DNA from: an uncultured Oscillospiraceae bacterium
GTDB lineage: Bacteria > Bacillota > Clostridia > Oscillospirales > Ruminococcaceae
NCBI GenBank assembly: GCA_910577565.1
Contig: CAJTNJ010000007.1
Location: 24,373-88,372 of the forward strand
Length of the DNA: 64,000 nucleotides
Direction of reading: 5' to 3'
The notes beneath the pieces were generated by a model. It had not been told where the DNA came from, ran no database searches, and saw only the letters and a program-made list of their open reading frames with translations. Shown piece by piece: positions 38,205-47,439 of this stretch (its first letter is position 1; every line of letters begins with the position of its first letter). Made by a program: the position numbers and the translations under genes.

Positions 38205-39073
38205 ACGGGATTATTTGTATAGATAAACCGAAAAATTTTACCTCTTTTGATGTTGTTGCTAAATTAAGAGGAGTGTTTAAAACAAAAAAGATTGGCCACT
38301 CGGGCACTCTCGACCCTATGGCAACGGGAGTTTTGCCAGTTTTTGTTGGCAAGGCAACCAAAGCTATTTCGTTAATTCCAAATACTGACAAGAGATATAT
38401 AGCCACATTTATGCTTGGTCAGTCAACAGATACACAGGATATTACCGGCAATGTTTTAAAAAGCACTGTCAGCAATATGTCAAAAAGTGATATTGACAGT
38501 ATACTTAGCAAATATATAGGGAAAATAAAGCAAATACCACCTATGTATTCTGCTGTTAAAAAAGATGGAGTTCCCTTATATAAGTTAGCAAGAAAAGGGT
38601 ATATAGTAAACCGCGAGGCAAGAGAGGTTGAGATTTATAATATTGCATGCAGTTTTTTTGATGAAGACACGCAGACTGGAGTTTTGGATGTGAGCTGTTC
38701 CAGTGGGACTTATATTAGAACGATTTGCAATGATATGGGTGCCGATTTGGGTGTTGGTGGAGTTTTAAAAGAACTTGTCAGGACAGCTGCCTGTGGATAT
38801 GAGCTTGAGGATTGTTATAACCTTGATGAAATTTGTGCGATTAAAGATTTGAACGAGTTAAAAATCAAGCTAAAAGACGTGGAGAGTTTGTTTGAAGATT
38901 TTTACAAATTGCACCTGAATAGCGTTCAGGAGACCATGTTTAGAAATGGTGTCAAGCTTGATGTTGACAGGTTACCACATATCGATGGTAAGGTGGCGGT
39001 TTATGGAAATTCGTTTTTGGGGATAGCTCATCCTGAGGGTAAAGAATTGAAAATTGATAAATTATTGGTATAG
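38201..39073 (+). CDS. truB: tRNA pseudouridine55 synthase
   Basis: Makes pseudouridine 55 in the T-loop. 290 residues from a TTG start overlapping nrnA, with GAAGGGAAG upstream. The catalytic Asp is D38 in GHSGTLDPMATGVLPV. Normal length. Confidence 0.95.
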   Translation: MNGIICIDKPKNFTSFDVVAKLRGVFKTKKIGHSGTLDPMATGVLPVFVGKATKAISLIPNTDKRYIATFMLGQSTDTQDITGNVLKSTVSNMSKSDIDSILSKYIGKIKQIPPMYSAVKKDGVPLYKLARKGYIVNREAREVEIYNIACSFFDEDTQTGVLDVSCSSGTYIRTICNDMGADLGVGGVLKELVRTAACGYELEDCYNLDEICAIKDLNELKIKLKDVESLFEDFYKLHLNSVQETMFRNGVKLDVDRLPHIDGKVAVYGNSFLGIAHPEGKELKIDKLLV

Positions 39074-39088
39074 GGGTAGCATAAACAT

Positions 39089-39991
39089 ATGAAAGTTTTA
39101 AATACCATTCCTAATTTGTCAGAGAATACGGCAGTTGCTATGGGGTTGTTCGACGGTGTACATATTGGTCACAAAAGCGTCATAAAGACTGCTGTTAAAA
39201 GTGGCTATTTGCCTATAGTCTTTACATTTAGTGTGAAAAATCAGTTCCCGGTGAAAAAAAATAGTATGTTATTGTTAAATACCAAAAATGTAAAATATGA
39301 GTTATTGGAAAAACTGGGTGTTAAATTGGTGGTCGAACCGCCGTTTGAGGATATAAAAGAAATAAGTGCCGAAGATTTTATTGTTGAGTATCTTTTAAAG
39401 AAACTGCATGCAAAAATGGTTGTGTGCGGTGAAAATTTTCATTTTGGCAGAGATGCGTTAGGCGGTCAAGAGTTATTGAAACAGCTTGCTTCAAAGTTAA
39501 ATATAAAAGTAAATGTTGTGAGTTCGGCTATATATGGTGGCGAGATTGTTTCATCTTCAAGAGTGCGAACAGCAATAGCTGGTGCAGATTTGCAAACTGC
39601 TAGAGGATTGCTTGGATATGACTATTTTTGGGAGTATGAAGTTGTAGGTGGCGATAAAAACGGAAGAAAGATTGGCTATCCTACAATAAATCAACACTTT
39701 CAAGTTGGGTATATTGTGCCAAAAAGAGGCGTTTATGCTTCAAAAGTTAATGTGGGCGGCAATATATATTTAGGTGTTACCAATATAGGTGTGCGACCCA
39801 CTTTAAACGAGCTTGAAAATCCAATTGCTGAAACTTATATAATAAATTATGGTGGAGAACTGCTTTACAACGAAAATATTAGGGTTAGCATTAATAAATA
39901 TTTAAGGGAAGAAAGAAAATTTGAGTCTATAGATGAGCTTAAAAAAGAGATATCTAAAAATGTTTTGGAAGCATTAAATTCATCGGTATAA
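39089..39991 (+). CDS. ribF: Bifunctional riboflavin kinase/FAD synthetase
   Basis: Makes FMN and FAD. The 300-residue protein has an N-terminal nucleotidyltransferase domain (MGLFDGVHIGHKSVI, VCGENFHFGRDA, SSSRVRTAI) and a C-terminal riboflavin kinase domain (GRKIGYPTIN, GVTNIGVRPTL). Last gene of the operon; no clear terminator follows directly. Confidence 0.96.
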   Translation: MKVLNTIPNLSENTAVAMGLFDGVHIGHKSVIKTAVKSGYLPIVFTFSVKNQFPVKKNSMLLLNTKNVKYELLEKLGVKLVVEPPFEDIKEISAEDFIVEYLLKKLHAKMVVCGENFHFGRDALGGQELLKQLASKLNIKVNVVSSAIYGGEIVSSSRVRTAIAGADLQTARGLLGYDYFWEYEVVGGDKNGRKIGYPTINQHFQVGYIVPKRGVYASKVNVGGNIYLGVTNIGVRPTLNELENPIAETYIINYGGELLYNENIRVSINKYLREERKFESIDELKKEISKNVLEALNSSV

Positions 39992-40132
39992 TGATTTGTA
40001 AATTACAGTTAGCTGTCATTGTTTTGGTGTGCAAAGATTTATCGGCTTGTGGATTTATTGTTGTAAATGTTGTACGTTTTAAACATTGTGTTTAAGTAAA
40101 CTTTTTATAAATGATCAATCTAGAGGAGCTTT

Positions 40133-40222
40133 ATGAAAAACAATGTAGTTTTAAGTGTGAGTTTAACTATTGGTAACAAAATTTTAACAGAACAATTATG
40201 TTTTGTCAAAAAAATGGACTGA
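40133..40222 (+). CDS. Possible 29-codon small ORF
   Basis: MKNNVVLSVSLTIGNKILTE-type peptide with a strong AGAGGAG site 4 nt before ATG, in the otherwise empty 39992-40431 stretch between ribF and tRNA-Ala. I do not recognise it. It may be the remaining start of a decayed gene. The rest of that stretch is AT-rich without features except the tRNA promoter. Confidence 0.25.
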   Translation: MKNNVVLSVSLTIGNKILTEQLCFVKKMD

Positions 40223-40375
40223 AGGTTTTTAATTTCTCTGGGAAATATCTGTCGCACTGAATTAATGAGAAAGTATAATCTTTCAAATTGATTTGTGTAA
40301 TTTTTTTGTGCTAGTAGTGTTTTTTATATGTTTTTAACATATTTCAAATTTTTTTGTTTTATGTAGTTGTAAAAT

Positions 40376-40404
40376 TTGCAGTTAAAATATTTATGTGTTA
40401 TAAT
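40376..40404 (+). promoter_or_regulatory. Predicted promoter of tRNA-Ala
   Basis: TTGCAG, 17 nt, TATAAT, ending 27 nt before the tRNA. Confidence 0.65.
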
Positions 40405-40431
40405 AAAAAAGATATGACATTATTTTTGCAT

Positions 40432-40507
40432 GGGGGCGTGGCGCAGCTGGGAGCGTGTCTGAATGGCATTCAGAAGGTCGTGGGTTCGATCCCCATCGTC
40501 TCCACCA
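40432..40507 (+). tRNA. tRNA-Ala (anticodon GGC)
   Basis: A full cloverleaf of 76 nt with CCA encoded. Acceptor GGGGGCG pairs with CGTCTCC and contains the G3-U70 pair that marks alanine tRNAs. Anticodon arm TCTGA-ATGGCAT-TCAGA places GGC at positions 34-36. T-arm GTGGGTTCGATCCCCAT is normal. Confidence 0.95.
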
Positions 40508-40534
40508 TCTAAGTACTACAAATTATAAAAAAAG

Positions 40535-40560
40535 AAAGTCCTTATTTACGGGCTTTTTTT
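40535..40560 (+). terminator. Rho-independent terminator after tRNA-Ala
   Basis: Stem AAAGTCC/GGGCTTT with an 8-nt loop and a run of seven T. Confidence 0.85.
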
Positions 40561-40610
40561 AATGTTGTTAATAAATTAGACATAAATTTTTATGTTGCAG
40601 ATGTTAAATT

Positions 40611-40654
40611 AAAATAAAAATACACCCTTTTTGAAAAGGGTGTATTTTTATTTT
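40611..40654. terminator. Bidirectional terminator
   Basis: Perfect 21-bp inverted repeat with a 2-nt centre (core ACACCC/GGGTGT) flanked by A and T tracts on both sides. It can stop transcription from the tRNA side and from mtnN on the minus strand. The rest of 40655-40843 is AT-rich and empty. Confidence 0.8.
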
Positions 40655-40843
40655 AAAAGGGTGTTTCATATTAATATAAAGCAATTGAACTTAACAAAAC
40701 ATAATACTAGAAAAAGTTTTAAAAATATAACAGTTTGGATATATTTAGTCTATTATTATCAATTATTATAATACAGTTATTAACGAATATCAACAATAAA
40801 GACCTAAGCTATAATAATTATTCATTTTTGATATTTTCATGTA

Positions 40844-41536
40844 TTAAATTGACTGCGTAAAATTATAAAGAATTCTTGCAGCATTTTTAGAAGCATTTTC
40901 GATAAATTCATAAAAATCTATCTTTGCATCACTGTTTGCGTTGTCTGAAATTGAACGTATTACTCCAAAATTCACTTTATTAACGTAGCAAACTTGACCA
41001 ATACTACCTGCTTCCATTTCACAAGCAACAGCGTCAAATTCATTTTTAAGTTGTAATAACTTATTAGAGCAATTAATAAACTGATCTCCAGAAGCTATTA
41101 TTCCTTTATGAATCTTTACGCCTTTAATATTTCTAGATGTAGTCAAAATCTTTTGAACTATACAAGGAATACACGTTATCTTGATTTTGTCTATCCCCGG
41201 AATTTCACCTTTCTTTCTATTTACAAATGCAGAAATATCGAAATCATGTTGCACTACACTTTCCGCCACAACAATGTCACCAATATTGATATTGTCATCA
41301 ATACCGCCAGCAACCCCAATGTTTAATATAATATCAGGTTGATACTTAATTATAAGAGTTTGTGTGCAAATAGCAGCATTAACCTTACCGATTCCACTTA
41401 AAACCGCCACACATTTATGGTTATTTAGATTTCCTATTACAAAATTAAATGAAGTAAATTCTTCTTCGCTTTTATTTGTCATAAGTTCTAAAACTTTATC
41501 CAATTCCTGCGCCATGGCGCATATAATCCCAATCAT
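40844..41536 (-). CDS. mtnN: 5'-methylthioadenosine/S-adenosylhomocysteine nucleosidase
   Basis: Cleaves SAH to S-ribosylhomocysteine and adenine, and methylthioadenosine likewise. The 230-residue protein has the catalytic Glu in AMAQELDKV (E12), VAGGID ribose-site region, the CEMEAGSIGQVC block and the catalytic Asp in SISDNAN. Start overlaps the luxS stop by 4 bp: the two consecutive steps of SAH recycling are coupled. Confidence 0.96.
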   Translation of the reverse strand: MIGIICAMAQELDKVLELMTNKSEEEFTSFNFVIGNLNNHKCVAVLSGIGKVNAAICTQTLIIKYQPDIILNIGVAGGIDDNINIGDIVVAESVVQHDFDISAFVNRKKGEIPGIDKIKITCIPCIVQKILTTSRNIKGVKIHKGIIASGDQFINCSNKLLQLKNEFDAVACEMEAGSIGQVCYVNKVNFGVIRSISDNANSDAKIDFYEFIENASKNAARILYNFTQSI

Positions 41537-42003
41537 TTAGCAACTTCCTTATAGTTGTAATCAAGCTTTAATTCATTCCAATTTTCTAGAACTTTGCACA
41601 TAAAACTCGTATAAATTTTAGCTTGATTTAAGTCGTGCAACAAATAATTTCCGCATTCTATCTCGGATGCACCTGGGATCTCACCTTCAAATTCTGAGAT
41701 AAATTTCATAGTATCTTTTACAAGTTTAATAGCTTTTTTGTGTTCTAAATTTCTGGTAAGCAAATAAAATCCTGTAAGGCATCCCATTGGGCCAAAATAA
41801 ACTATGTTTTTTTCATATTTATTTCTTGCAAATGTGGCAAAAAGATGTTCGATTGTATGAAGAGCTGCATTTTCAAGATATGGTGGAGTATTAGGTTTAA
41901 CCATGCGAATATCATATGTAATTATGTCATTATCAATCCGAGAAATGTACATACCTTTTTCTAGTTTAGTATGATCAACTTCAAAACTTGCGATTTTTTT
42001 CAT
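41533..42003 (-). CDS. luxS: S-ribosylhomocysteine lyase (AI-2 synthase) LuxS
   Basis: Converts S-ribosylhomocysteine to homocysteine and the AI-2 precursor. The 156-residue protein (MKKIASFEVDHTKLEKGMYI) has zinc ligands H49 and H53 (HTIEH) and C117, with E52 and C75 as catalytic residues. The frame runs upstream to 42153, but that extension is IS-derived; the ATG at 42003 matches family starts and has GGTGA upstream. An IS110 remnant begins only about 10 bp upstream, so the native promoter may be lost or replaced. Confidence 0.96.
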   Translation of the reverse strand: MKKIASFEVDHTKLEKGMYISRIDNDIITYDIRMVKPNTPPYLENAALHTIEHLFATFARNKYEKNIVYFGPMGCLTGFYLLTRNLEHKKAIKLVKDTMKFISEFEGEIPGASEIECGNYLLHDLNQAKIYTSFMCKVLENWNELKLDYNYKEVAK

Positions 42004-42009
42004 ATTAAT

Positions 42010-43615
42010 CACCGTGCCGACCGCTATGCGGTCTGCACAAATAGGGATGAAAAGGGTGCAGACAAACGGTCGCCTTTCTTGTAAAATTAGGTTGAGAAGG
42101 AAGCATACTGCAACGCACGTGGAGATGAGTTGCAGATTACTTCCAGAGTACAAGCCAGTATGTTAATCAGTGTTAGAGCCGCTTTTTCAAGTACAAATAA
42201 GTGACGCTCCGAGCCCGGACACTAAGGATTGCATTAACACCTGTTAATTGCTTGGCGGTTCAGTCATTGCTTTCTCCTCACCATTTCGTTATAGGGAGGG
42301 TGTAAATTGAAAGTCGTATTTCCCAACCTGCTGCGGAGTGGATGTTCACAAATCGTTTCTGGTCGCAACCATTATCAAAACACTAAAAGACAGCTTGCAG
42401 CCGAGTTATCAGAAGAAACGATTTTTTCCACATTTAACACAGAGGTGAACCGTTTTGCCGATTGGCTCCACGAGAATGACTGTCTGGATGTTTGTATGGA
42501 GTTTACCGGGAAGTACTGGGTGTCTGTGTTCAATATTCTGGAAAAACGGAGTATCCGTGTTGTCATTGCCAACCCTAAATGGGTCAAGGTAGTGAATGAG
42601 AATAAGGACGATACGAAGGATTCCAAGTAGATCGGGGATTTGTTCTGCATCGGTCTGGTGAAAAACAGCTTTATCCCAGCCAAGGACATCCGTATTCTGA
42701 GGGAGCTGACCCGGTATCACTATAAACTCACTTCCATGAAAAGCAGCGAGAAGAACCGTTTCCAGAATGCTTTCACTGTCTGCAATGTGGCGCTTTATTC
42801 CGTTGTGTCTTATATATTCGGCAAATCCCGCCACCGCAATCACGGATTACCTGACATCCAACGAGAATTTTGACCCACAGCATTGCGTTTCTCTTTTACA
42901 GCATTCTCTCAAGAAAAAGGCGGATGATGTCCTCGCTTCTATTGAAGGATATGAGATTTCGCCGGAGCAGCAATACCGCATTGACGTTGTCCGCGACCAT
43001 CTCCACTATATTGAGAAGTTGATTGAACGGGTAGACGCCTGCATCAACGCCATGGTTGAGAAGTACGATGGGGCCATTTCGCTTCTTTGCACCATTACCG
43101 GTATTGACCGCAGCTCCGCAATCATGGTTATCTCTGGAATCGGTGTAGATATGATACAATTCGGCTCTTCCAAGCGTTTATGCTGCTGGGCCGGCCTTAC
43201 TCCGGGCAACAATGAATCCGCTGGCAAGAAGAAGTCTGTCCACATTTCACGTGCCGAAGTTTATCTCAAACCTGCGGCTGGTGCAAGTTGTCCACGCAGC
43301 CGTGAAGGACAAGCAGAATCCTTACTATGCTCTCAAATATGAGCGTATTGCCAGACGCCGGGGCAAAAAATGGGCTATCATCGCCATTGCCAGGATGATT
43401 TTGACTGCTATTTATTCCATACTCTCCACCGGGAAAATCTGGAATCCTAAGGACACCAGCTTCAAAAGGCTGTGAGGCAAGCTGTCCGATTTCTTGAAAC
43501 GCAAGGTCTTAAAGTGAGTTAGCCGCTTCTGATATTTTGTGGTTTGCCCCGAAATTTTCCTGCTTTTCGGGGCCGGATTTTTGCGCCCTTTTGAGGGCCG
43601 TCTCTTATTTGCCAA
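42010..43615 (+). mobile_element. IS110-family element, inactive
   Basis: A block of clearly higher GC than its AT-rich surroundings, containing a ~300-bp non-coding leader, a broken DEDD transposase gene and a short 3' non-coding part. A hairpin (GACCGC-TAT-GCGGTC, 42019-42033) lies at the left end next to luxS. Edges are set by composition; no terminal inverted repeats are expected for this family. Confidence 0.75.
42310..43475 (+). pseudogene. IS110-family transposase, multiply disrupted
   Basis: The N-terminal piece CCGVDVHKSFLVATIIKT (first catalytic Asp) is in one frame; after a T-run near 42423 the protein continues in another (STFNTEVNRFADWL, FTGKYWVSVFNIL, NPKWVKVV). A TAG at 42628 replaces the Trp of the usual DSKWIGDLF. 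Further shifts near 42830 and 43290 separate the C-terminal transposase_20-type part (ITGIDRSSAIMVISGIG, CCWAGLTPGNNESAGK) and the tail. Cannot be active. Confidence 0.9.
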
Positions 43616-44324
43616 TCTTTCGCACTAAATTACCTCTTTTATTTTGATAAGTAAGTAATAAATTTATGTGTAAGTTACAATGTGTTATCATAGAAAATGC
43701 AATTATAATGCTTTTTGATTATTATTCAATTATACTATATAAAAATTTTATAAATTAGAGTTAATAGTTTAATTCAATAAAATTATTAATAATATATATA
43801 TTCTACATATTTATCAGTTAACAGCATATATAGGCGCAAAATTATTTTATTTTTTTGCTTTGTGTAAAATTAGAAAGCCCTTTAACTATAAATTTCTTTC
43901 ATTTACAGAGATATCAATCTTTTTAGGACTCATGATTTACAACCTTAAAAATATCTTTACGTAAATCTTTCTATATATTTTTATTAATGTTGTATTGAAC
44001 ATAAGTTAGAATTTTTTACAGATAATTAAATAATTAAAATTTTATCTAAAACGGTATTGTATAACTTCAAAATATTATTTTTAATCTAAATTGATTGAAA
44101 GAATATTTGGTTTGATATTAAAAAATATTTTAGTAAACGTTAAAATGAATATGAAAATTAAAAACAGAATATATTATTCAAGTATATTTTATTTTTATCT
44201 TTGTATGTGTTATTCCAGATTTTAGTATGACAATTTAAAATTCAAATCAGCTGAAATTTATAAAAATAATAAGATTTTTTTTAATATTAATACCAAAAAC
44301 CTAAAACCATAGATTCCTTACTTT
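43616..44324. other. AT-rich gene-free stretch
   Basis: About 700 bp of very AT-rich sequence between the IS110 element and an IS1-like fragment. I see no gene, RNA or clear hairpin in it. Confidence 0.6.
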
Positions 44325-44485
44325 TCGGAGAGTGCCTTAAAAGGTAAATTTAATTAAATGGTAAAAAAACTTAGATAGGGCAAGCTCTTTAAAAGTATGA
44401 ACAAATATTTTAATACAGCTTTTGCAGTATCTATAAATTGAAAAAATATTTAGATTTCCTATTAAGTGGTGCTATATAATGCCTT
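44325..44485 (-). mobile_element. IS1-like fragment, copy 3
   Basis: On the minus strand the sequence parallels the 3' end of copy 2: a degraded HRKSKCFF..IDTAKAVLKIFV stretch, then the right terminal repeat (AAGGCACTCTCC). Only ~160 bp remain. Together with copy 4, in the same orientation, it brackets the tRNA-argS-SDR unit. Confidence 0.6.
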
Positions 44486-44625
44486 AAGTATTAATTTAAA
44501 TCTACATCTCATATTTCTATTATATCATTTTTATTTCCTTATGGCATTTTATATATACTCCTTTTGGGCACTTTTGCTTTTTGAGATATAACTATCGATC
44601 TATTAACAACTACACATATATAAAA

Positions 44626-45366
44626 TTAAATACCACCATCAATTTTTATAATTTCTCCGTTTATGTAATTAGCATCATCGCTAGCCAAAAATGAAACTAA
44701 CTTAGCAACCTCAATAGGTTCACCAAATCTTTTTAAATAAATTTTCTCTTTTTCTTGCAAAAGTAAATTTTCAGATATATTTTTATTCATATCAGTATTT
44801 ATCCAACCAGGAGCAACCGCATTAACATTAACATATGGTGCAAGTTCAATTGCTAAATTATGAGTTAAAGAAATAATCCCTGCTTTTGATGCATCATAAT
44901 CAATACTGTTAGGATCAAAAGTGTTAATTCCATTCGTTGATGCTATATTAATGATTTTTCCACCTTTATTTTTAAGCATGATAGGTGCAATATATTTACA
45001 AAGAAGAAATGGGCCTTTTAAATTAGTATCTATTGTTTTATCAAAATCTACAACATTTCTTTTAAAAAACGGTTTATCAATAACTATTGCAGCATTATTA
45101 ACTAAAATATCTATAGTAGAAAATTGTTGTAAAATTTGTTTTACAAGTCTTTTTACTTCTTGCTCAATTGACACATCTGCTTGAATTGTTATAGCTTTGG
45201 TATTATATTTTTTTTTAATAAGATCTTTTAGGTATGTCGCTTTTTCTTTATTGTTAAGGTAATTTATAACTATGTAGCAACCTTGATTTGCTAGGTCTTC
45301 GGCGACGGATCTACCTATTCCTCGACTTGCTCCAGTTATAAGAACAACTTTTTTATTTAGTGACAA
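44626..45366 (-). CDS. Short-chain dehydrogenase/reductase, FabG-like
   Basis: NAD(P)-dependent oxidoreductase, 246 residues, with the cofactor motif TGASRGIG (11-18), NNAA (90-93) and catalytic N115, S143, Y157, K161; the C-terminus YINGEIIKIDGGI is typical. It resembles 3-oxoacyl-ACP reductases but stands apart from any fatty-acid genes. TTG start with AGGAGG 8 nt upstream, the same layout as argS 30 nt before it. In this context it may act on a cluster metabolite. Confidence 0.88.
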   Translation of the reverse strand: MSLNKKVVLITGASRGIGRSVAEDLANQGCYIVINYLNNKEKATYLKDLIKKKYNTKAITIQADVSIEQEVKRLVKQILQQFSTIDILVNNAAIVIDKPFFKRNVVDFDKTIDTNLKGPFLLCKYIAPIMLKNKGGKIINIASTNGINTFDPNSIDYDASKAGIISLTHNLAIELAPYVNVNAVAPGWINTDMNKNISENLLLQEKEKIYLKRFGEPIEVAKLVSFLASDDANYINGEIIKIDGGI

Positions 45367-45395
45367 TATGGTAACCTCCTAAAAATTAAATAATA

Positions 45396-47135
45396 TTACA
45401 TATGATCTACAGGCTCAATGCCAAGTACATTAAGATGTTTTAATAAAAAAGTACGTACAATAAATATTAATGCTATCCACGAATTTCGCTTATATTCAGA
45501 CTTTTCAGATAAAATTTTAGTGCTATTATAGAACTTAGAAAACGATAAGGCTATTTGATATGCACTCTCACAAATATAATGAGGAGATTTTTCCAGTATT
45601 GCGGTTTTAAAAACATCTCCGATCGATACGATATTTAATAATATTTGACGTTCATCATTTGAATAAAAACTAGTTAATTTATATTTTTCAAAATTAATAT
45701 TGGCTTTTTTTTGTATTGAATTTATTCTTGAAATTGTATAAAGGAGATATGAACCAGTTTTTCCATCAGTTGCAAGAAATTTTTCCAAATTGAAAATATA
45801 ATTCTTAGAGCGATTGTTAATTAAGTCACCAAATTTTATCGCTGCAATACTAACTTTTTCTGCATTTTCATTTCTTTGTTTTTCGTCTGGAACAACGTAA
45901 TGTGATGTTTGAGATTTAACTAGAGCTTCATATTTAGCAATTTTTAACAAATCGTCTAATTTCATAACCCCACCGTCACGTGTTTTATAAGGTTTCCCAT
46001 CTTTACCATTCATTGTTCCAAACCCAAGAAATTCAAACTCAGTATCTTTTGAAACCAACTCAGCTTTTTTCGCACAACGAAAAACTTGCTTAAAATGCAA
46101 ACTTTGTCGATTATCAACAACATACCAGTATTTATTTGGAGTAATTTCTTTTTGGCGTTGAATAATAGTAGCAAGGTCAGTAGTTGAATATAGATTTGAA
46201 TCATCAGACTTTTTGATAATTATAGGTGGAATAGGTTCAGTATCATCTAGTTCAGTCACATCAACTACCAAAGCACCAAGATTTTTATATAGTAATTTTT
46301 TTTCATTTAAAATATCGATTAATTGTGGAATATATTTCTCTGAATCGCTTTCTCCATTCCAGAGATCAAATTCAACATTTAGCTTTTTATAAATTTGCTT
46401 AAGATCACTGACAGAAACTTGTACAATTCTTTTCCAAATCGATATATATTCATCGTGACCATTTTGAAGTTTGTGTACTATTTTTTGAGCTTTCTTTTTA
46501 AAAGCAGGATCTTCTTTACTTTTTTTACTTGCTAACGGATAAACTTCATTTAAAGTATCAATTGATATCTTTTGCTTAATATCATTCCATGACAATTCAT
46601 TTATTCTTTCTTCTAACTCTGCTATAATTAACCCAATCGGCATACCCCAATCACCCAAATGAATATCACCAACTACTTTATAACCAGTAGCCCTAGCAAT
46701 ACGTTTTATTGCTTCTCCAATAATTGCAGATCTTAAATGTCCTATATGCAATGGTTTAGCGACATTTGGCCCACCGTAGTCAATTACAATTGTTTGGTTT
46801 AATCCGATTTGTGGAATTCCAAGATCATTATCATAAAACATATCATTAACGAAATCGACAAGAAACATATCGGAAAGAGATAAATTAATAAATCCAGGAT
46901 TTGCAACAGTTACACTAGAAAAAATTTTATTTTTTTTTAAAATATTTAAAACTGCATTAGCTATTATCATGGGAGAAACTTTGTATATTTTGGCACCAGA
47001 AAATGCACCATCAACTTGATATTGACACAAATCAGGTCTATTAGAAAGTTTTACCTTACCTAAATGCCTATCATACCCACATTGATCAAAAGCATTAGAA
47101 ACAATGTTTGTTAAAACTTCTGTGATTGTTTTCAA
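45396..47135 (-). CDS. argS: Arginyl-tRNA synthetase, class I
   Basis: Charges tRNA-Arg. 579 residues from a TTG at 47135 with GGAGGG 8 nt upstream; the in-frame ATG at 47171 is inside a hairpin with poor spacing. N-terminal Add1-type domain (1-90), HIGH motif at 130-133 (PLHIGHLRSAI), a KMSKS-equivalent loop KTRDGGVMKL near 375, and a C-terminal DALR-like domain. No catalytic loss is visible. It is in an island with an odd tRNA and an SDR, not with other synthetases, so it may be a second, dedicated copy; the rest of the genome is not visible. Confidence 0.93.
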   Translation of the reverse strand: MKTITEVLTNIVSNAFDQCGYDRHLGKVKLSNRPDLCQYQVDGAFSGAKIYKVSPMIIANAVLNILKKNKIFSSVTVANPGFINLSLSDMFLVDFVNDMFYDNDLGIPQIGLNQTIVIDYGGPNVAKPLHIGHLRSAIIGEAIKRIARATGYKVVGDIHLGDWGMPIGLIIAELEERINELSWNDIKQKISIDTLNEVYPLASKKSKEDPAFKKKAQKIVHKLQNGHDEYISIWKRIVQVSVSDLKQIYKKLNVEFDLWNGESDSEKYIPQLIDILNEKKLLYKNLGALVVDVTELDDTEPIPPIIIKKSDDSNLYSTTDLATIIQRQKEITPNKYWYVVDNRQSLHFKQVFRCAKKAELVSKDTEFEFLGFGTMNGKDGKPYKTRDGGVMKLDDLLKIAKYEALVKSQTSHYVVPDEKQRNENAEKVSIAAIKFGDLINNRSKNYIFNLEKFLATDGKTGSYLLYTISRINSIQKKANINFEKYKLTSFYSNDERQILLNIVSIGDVFKTAILEKSPHYICESAYQIALSFSKFYNSTKILSEKSEYKRNSWIALIFIVRTFLLKHLNVLGIEPVDHM

Positions 47136-47158
47136 AATAGTAACCCTCCATAATTTAG

Positions 47159-47188
47159 AGCCTATATTCATACCTTATAATATAGGCT
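47159..47188. promoter_or_regulatory. Hairpin in the argS leader
   Basis: AGCCTATATT and AATATAGGCT form a perfect 10-bp stem with a 10-nt loop about 10 nt upstream of the argS ribosome binding site. It may modulate argS or process the tRNA-argS transcript. In the plus direction it is followed by four to five T, but there is no plus-strand gene to terminate. No T-box core sequence is visible. Confidence 0.5.
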
Positions 47189-47271
47189 TTTTAAATGCTG
47201 TTAAAAATATATAATTTTTATTACCAAATCTTACACGTTTATATAGAATTAGTGTTTTAAAAATAAAAAAA

Positions 47272-47347
47272 TGGGATGCCCGGAGGGACTTGAACCCCCG
47301 TCTTATTGGTTAGTTCCAATTGCTCTGTCCTGCTGAGCTACGGGCAA
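47272..47347 (-). tRNA. tRNA with a 6-nt anticodon loop, tRNA-Arg-like
   Basis: 76 nt with encoded CCA. D-arm (GCTC/GAGC, loop AGCAGGACA with GG and A20), T-arm (GGGGG TTCAAGT CCCTC) and variable AAGAC are normal. The anticodon stem ATTGG/CCAAT is perfect but encloses only AACTAA, with no U33. Position 1-72 is T-T and base 73 is C. The body resembles arginine tRNAs (CCCGTAGCTCAG...), and CT then AA in the loop would fit an NCU anticodon with a deletion. It lies 137 nt upstream of argS on the same strand. Amino-acid identity is inferred. Confidence 0.75.
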
Positions 47348-47373
47348 CAAAAATTTAATATTTATTAAATATT

Positions 47374-47402
47374 ATTTAATCATAAATAACACATTTTGTC
47401 AA
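47374..47402 (-). promoter_or_regulatory. Predicted promoter of the tRNA-argS-SDR unit
   Basis: Minus strand TTGACA, 17 nt, TTAAAT, about 27 nt before the tRNA. No convincing terminator hairpin separates tRNA and argS. Confidence 0.6.
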
Positions 47403-47439
47403 TTTCCAATTTTGGATGAAAATATCCTTGATTATAAGT

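Noticed and set aside
40432..40507. tRNA-Ala as attachment site of the 40-56 kb island
   Set aside because: I searched the far side by eye (55999-56550) and saw no copy of the tRNA 3' end.
42004..42153. N-terminal extension of LuxS
   Set aside because: The in-frame extension lies in high-GC IS110 leader and has no LuxS similarity; the ATG at 42003 fits the family.
42628..42630. Stop-codon recoding (TAG for Trp) in the IS110 transposase
   Set aside because: Several other frameshifts in the same gene show plain decay, and housekeeping genes use normal stops.
47136..47271. T-box riboswitch before argS
   Set aside because: Only a simple 10-bp hairpin is present; the conserved T-box sequence and antiterminator bulge are not visible in the 136 nt.
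47290..47330. Amber-suppressor (CTA anticodon) or pyrrolysine-type tRNA
   Set aside because: CTA can be read in the AACTAA loop, but the loop is one base short and lacks U33, the body does not look like tRNA-Pyl, and no pylS-type gene is near.
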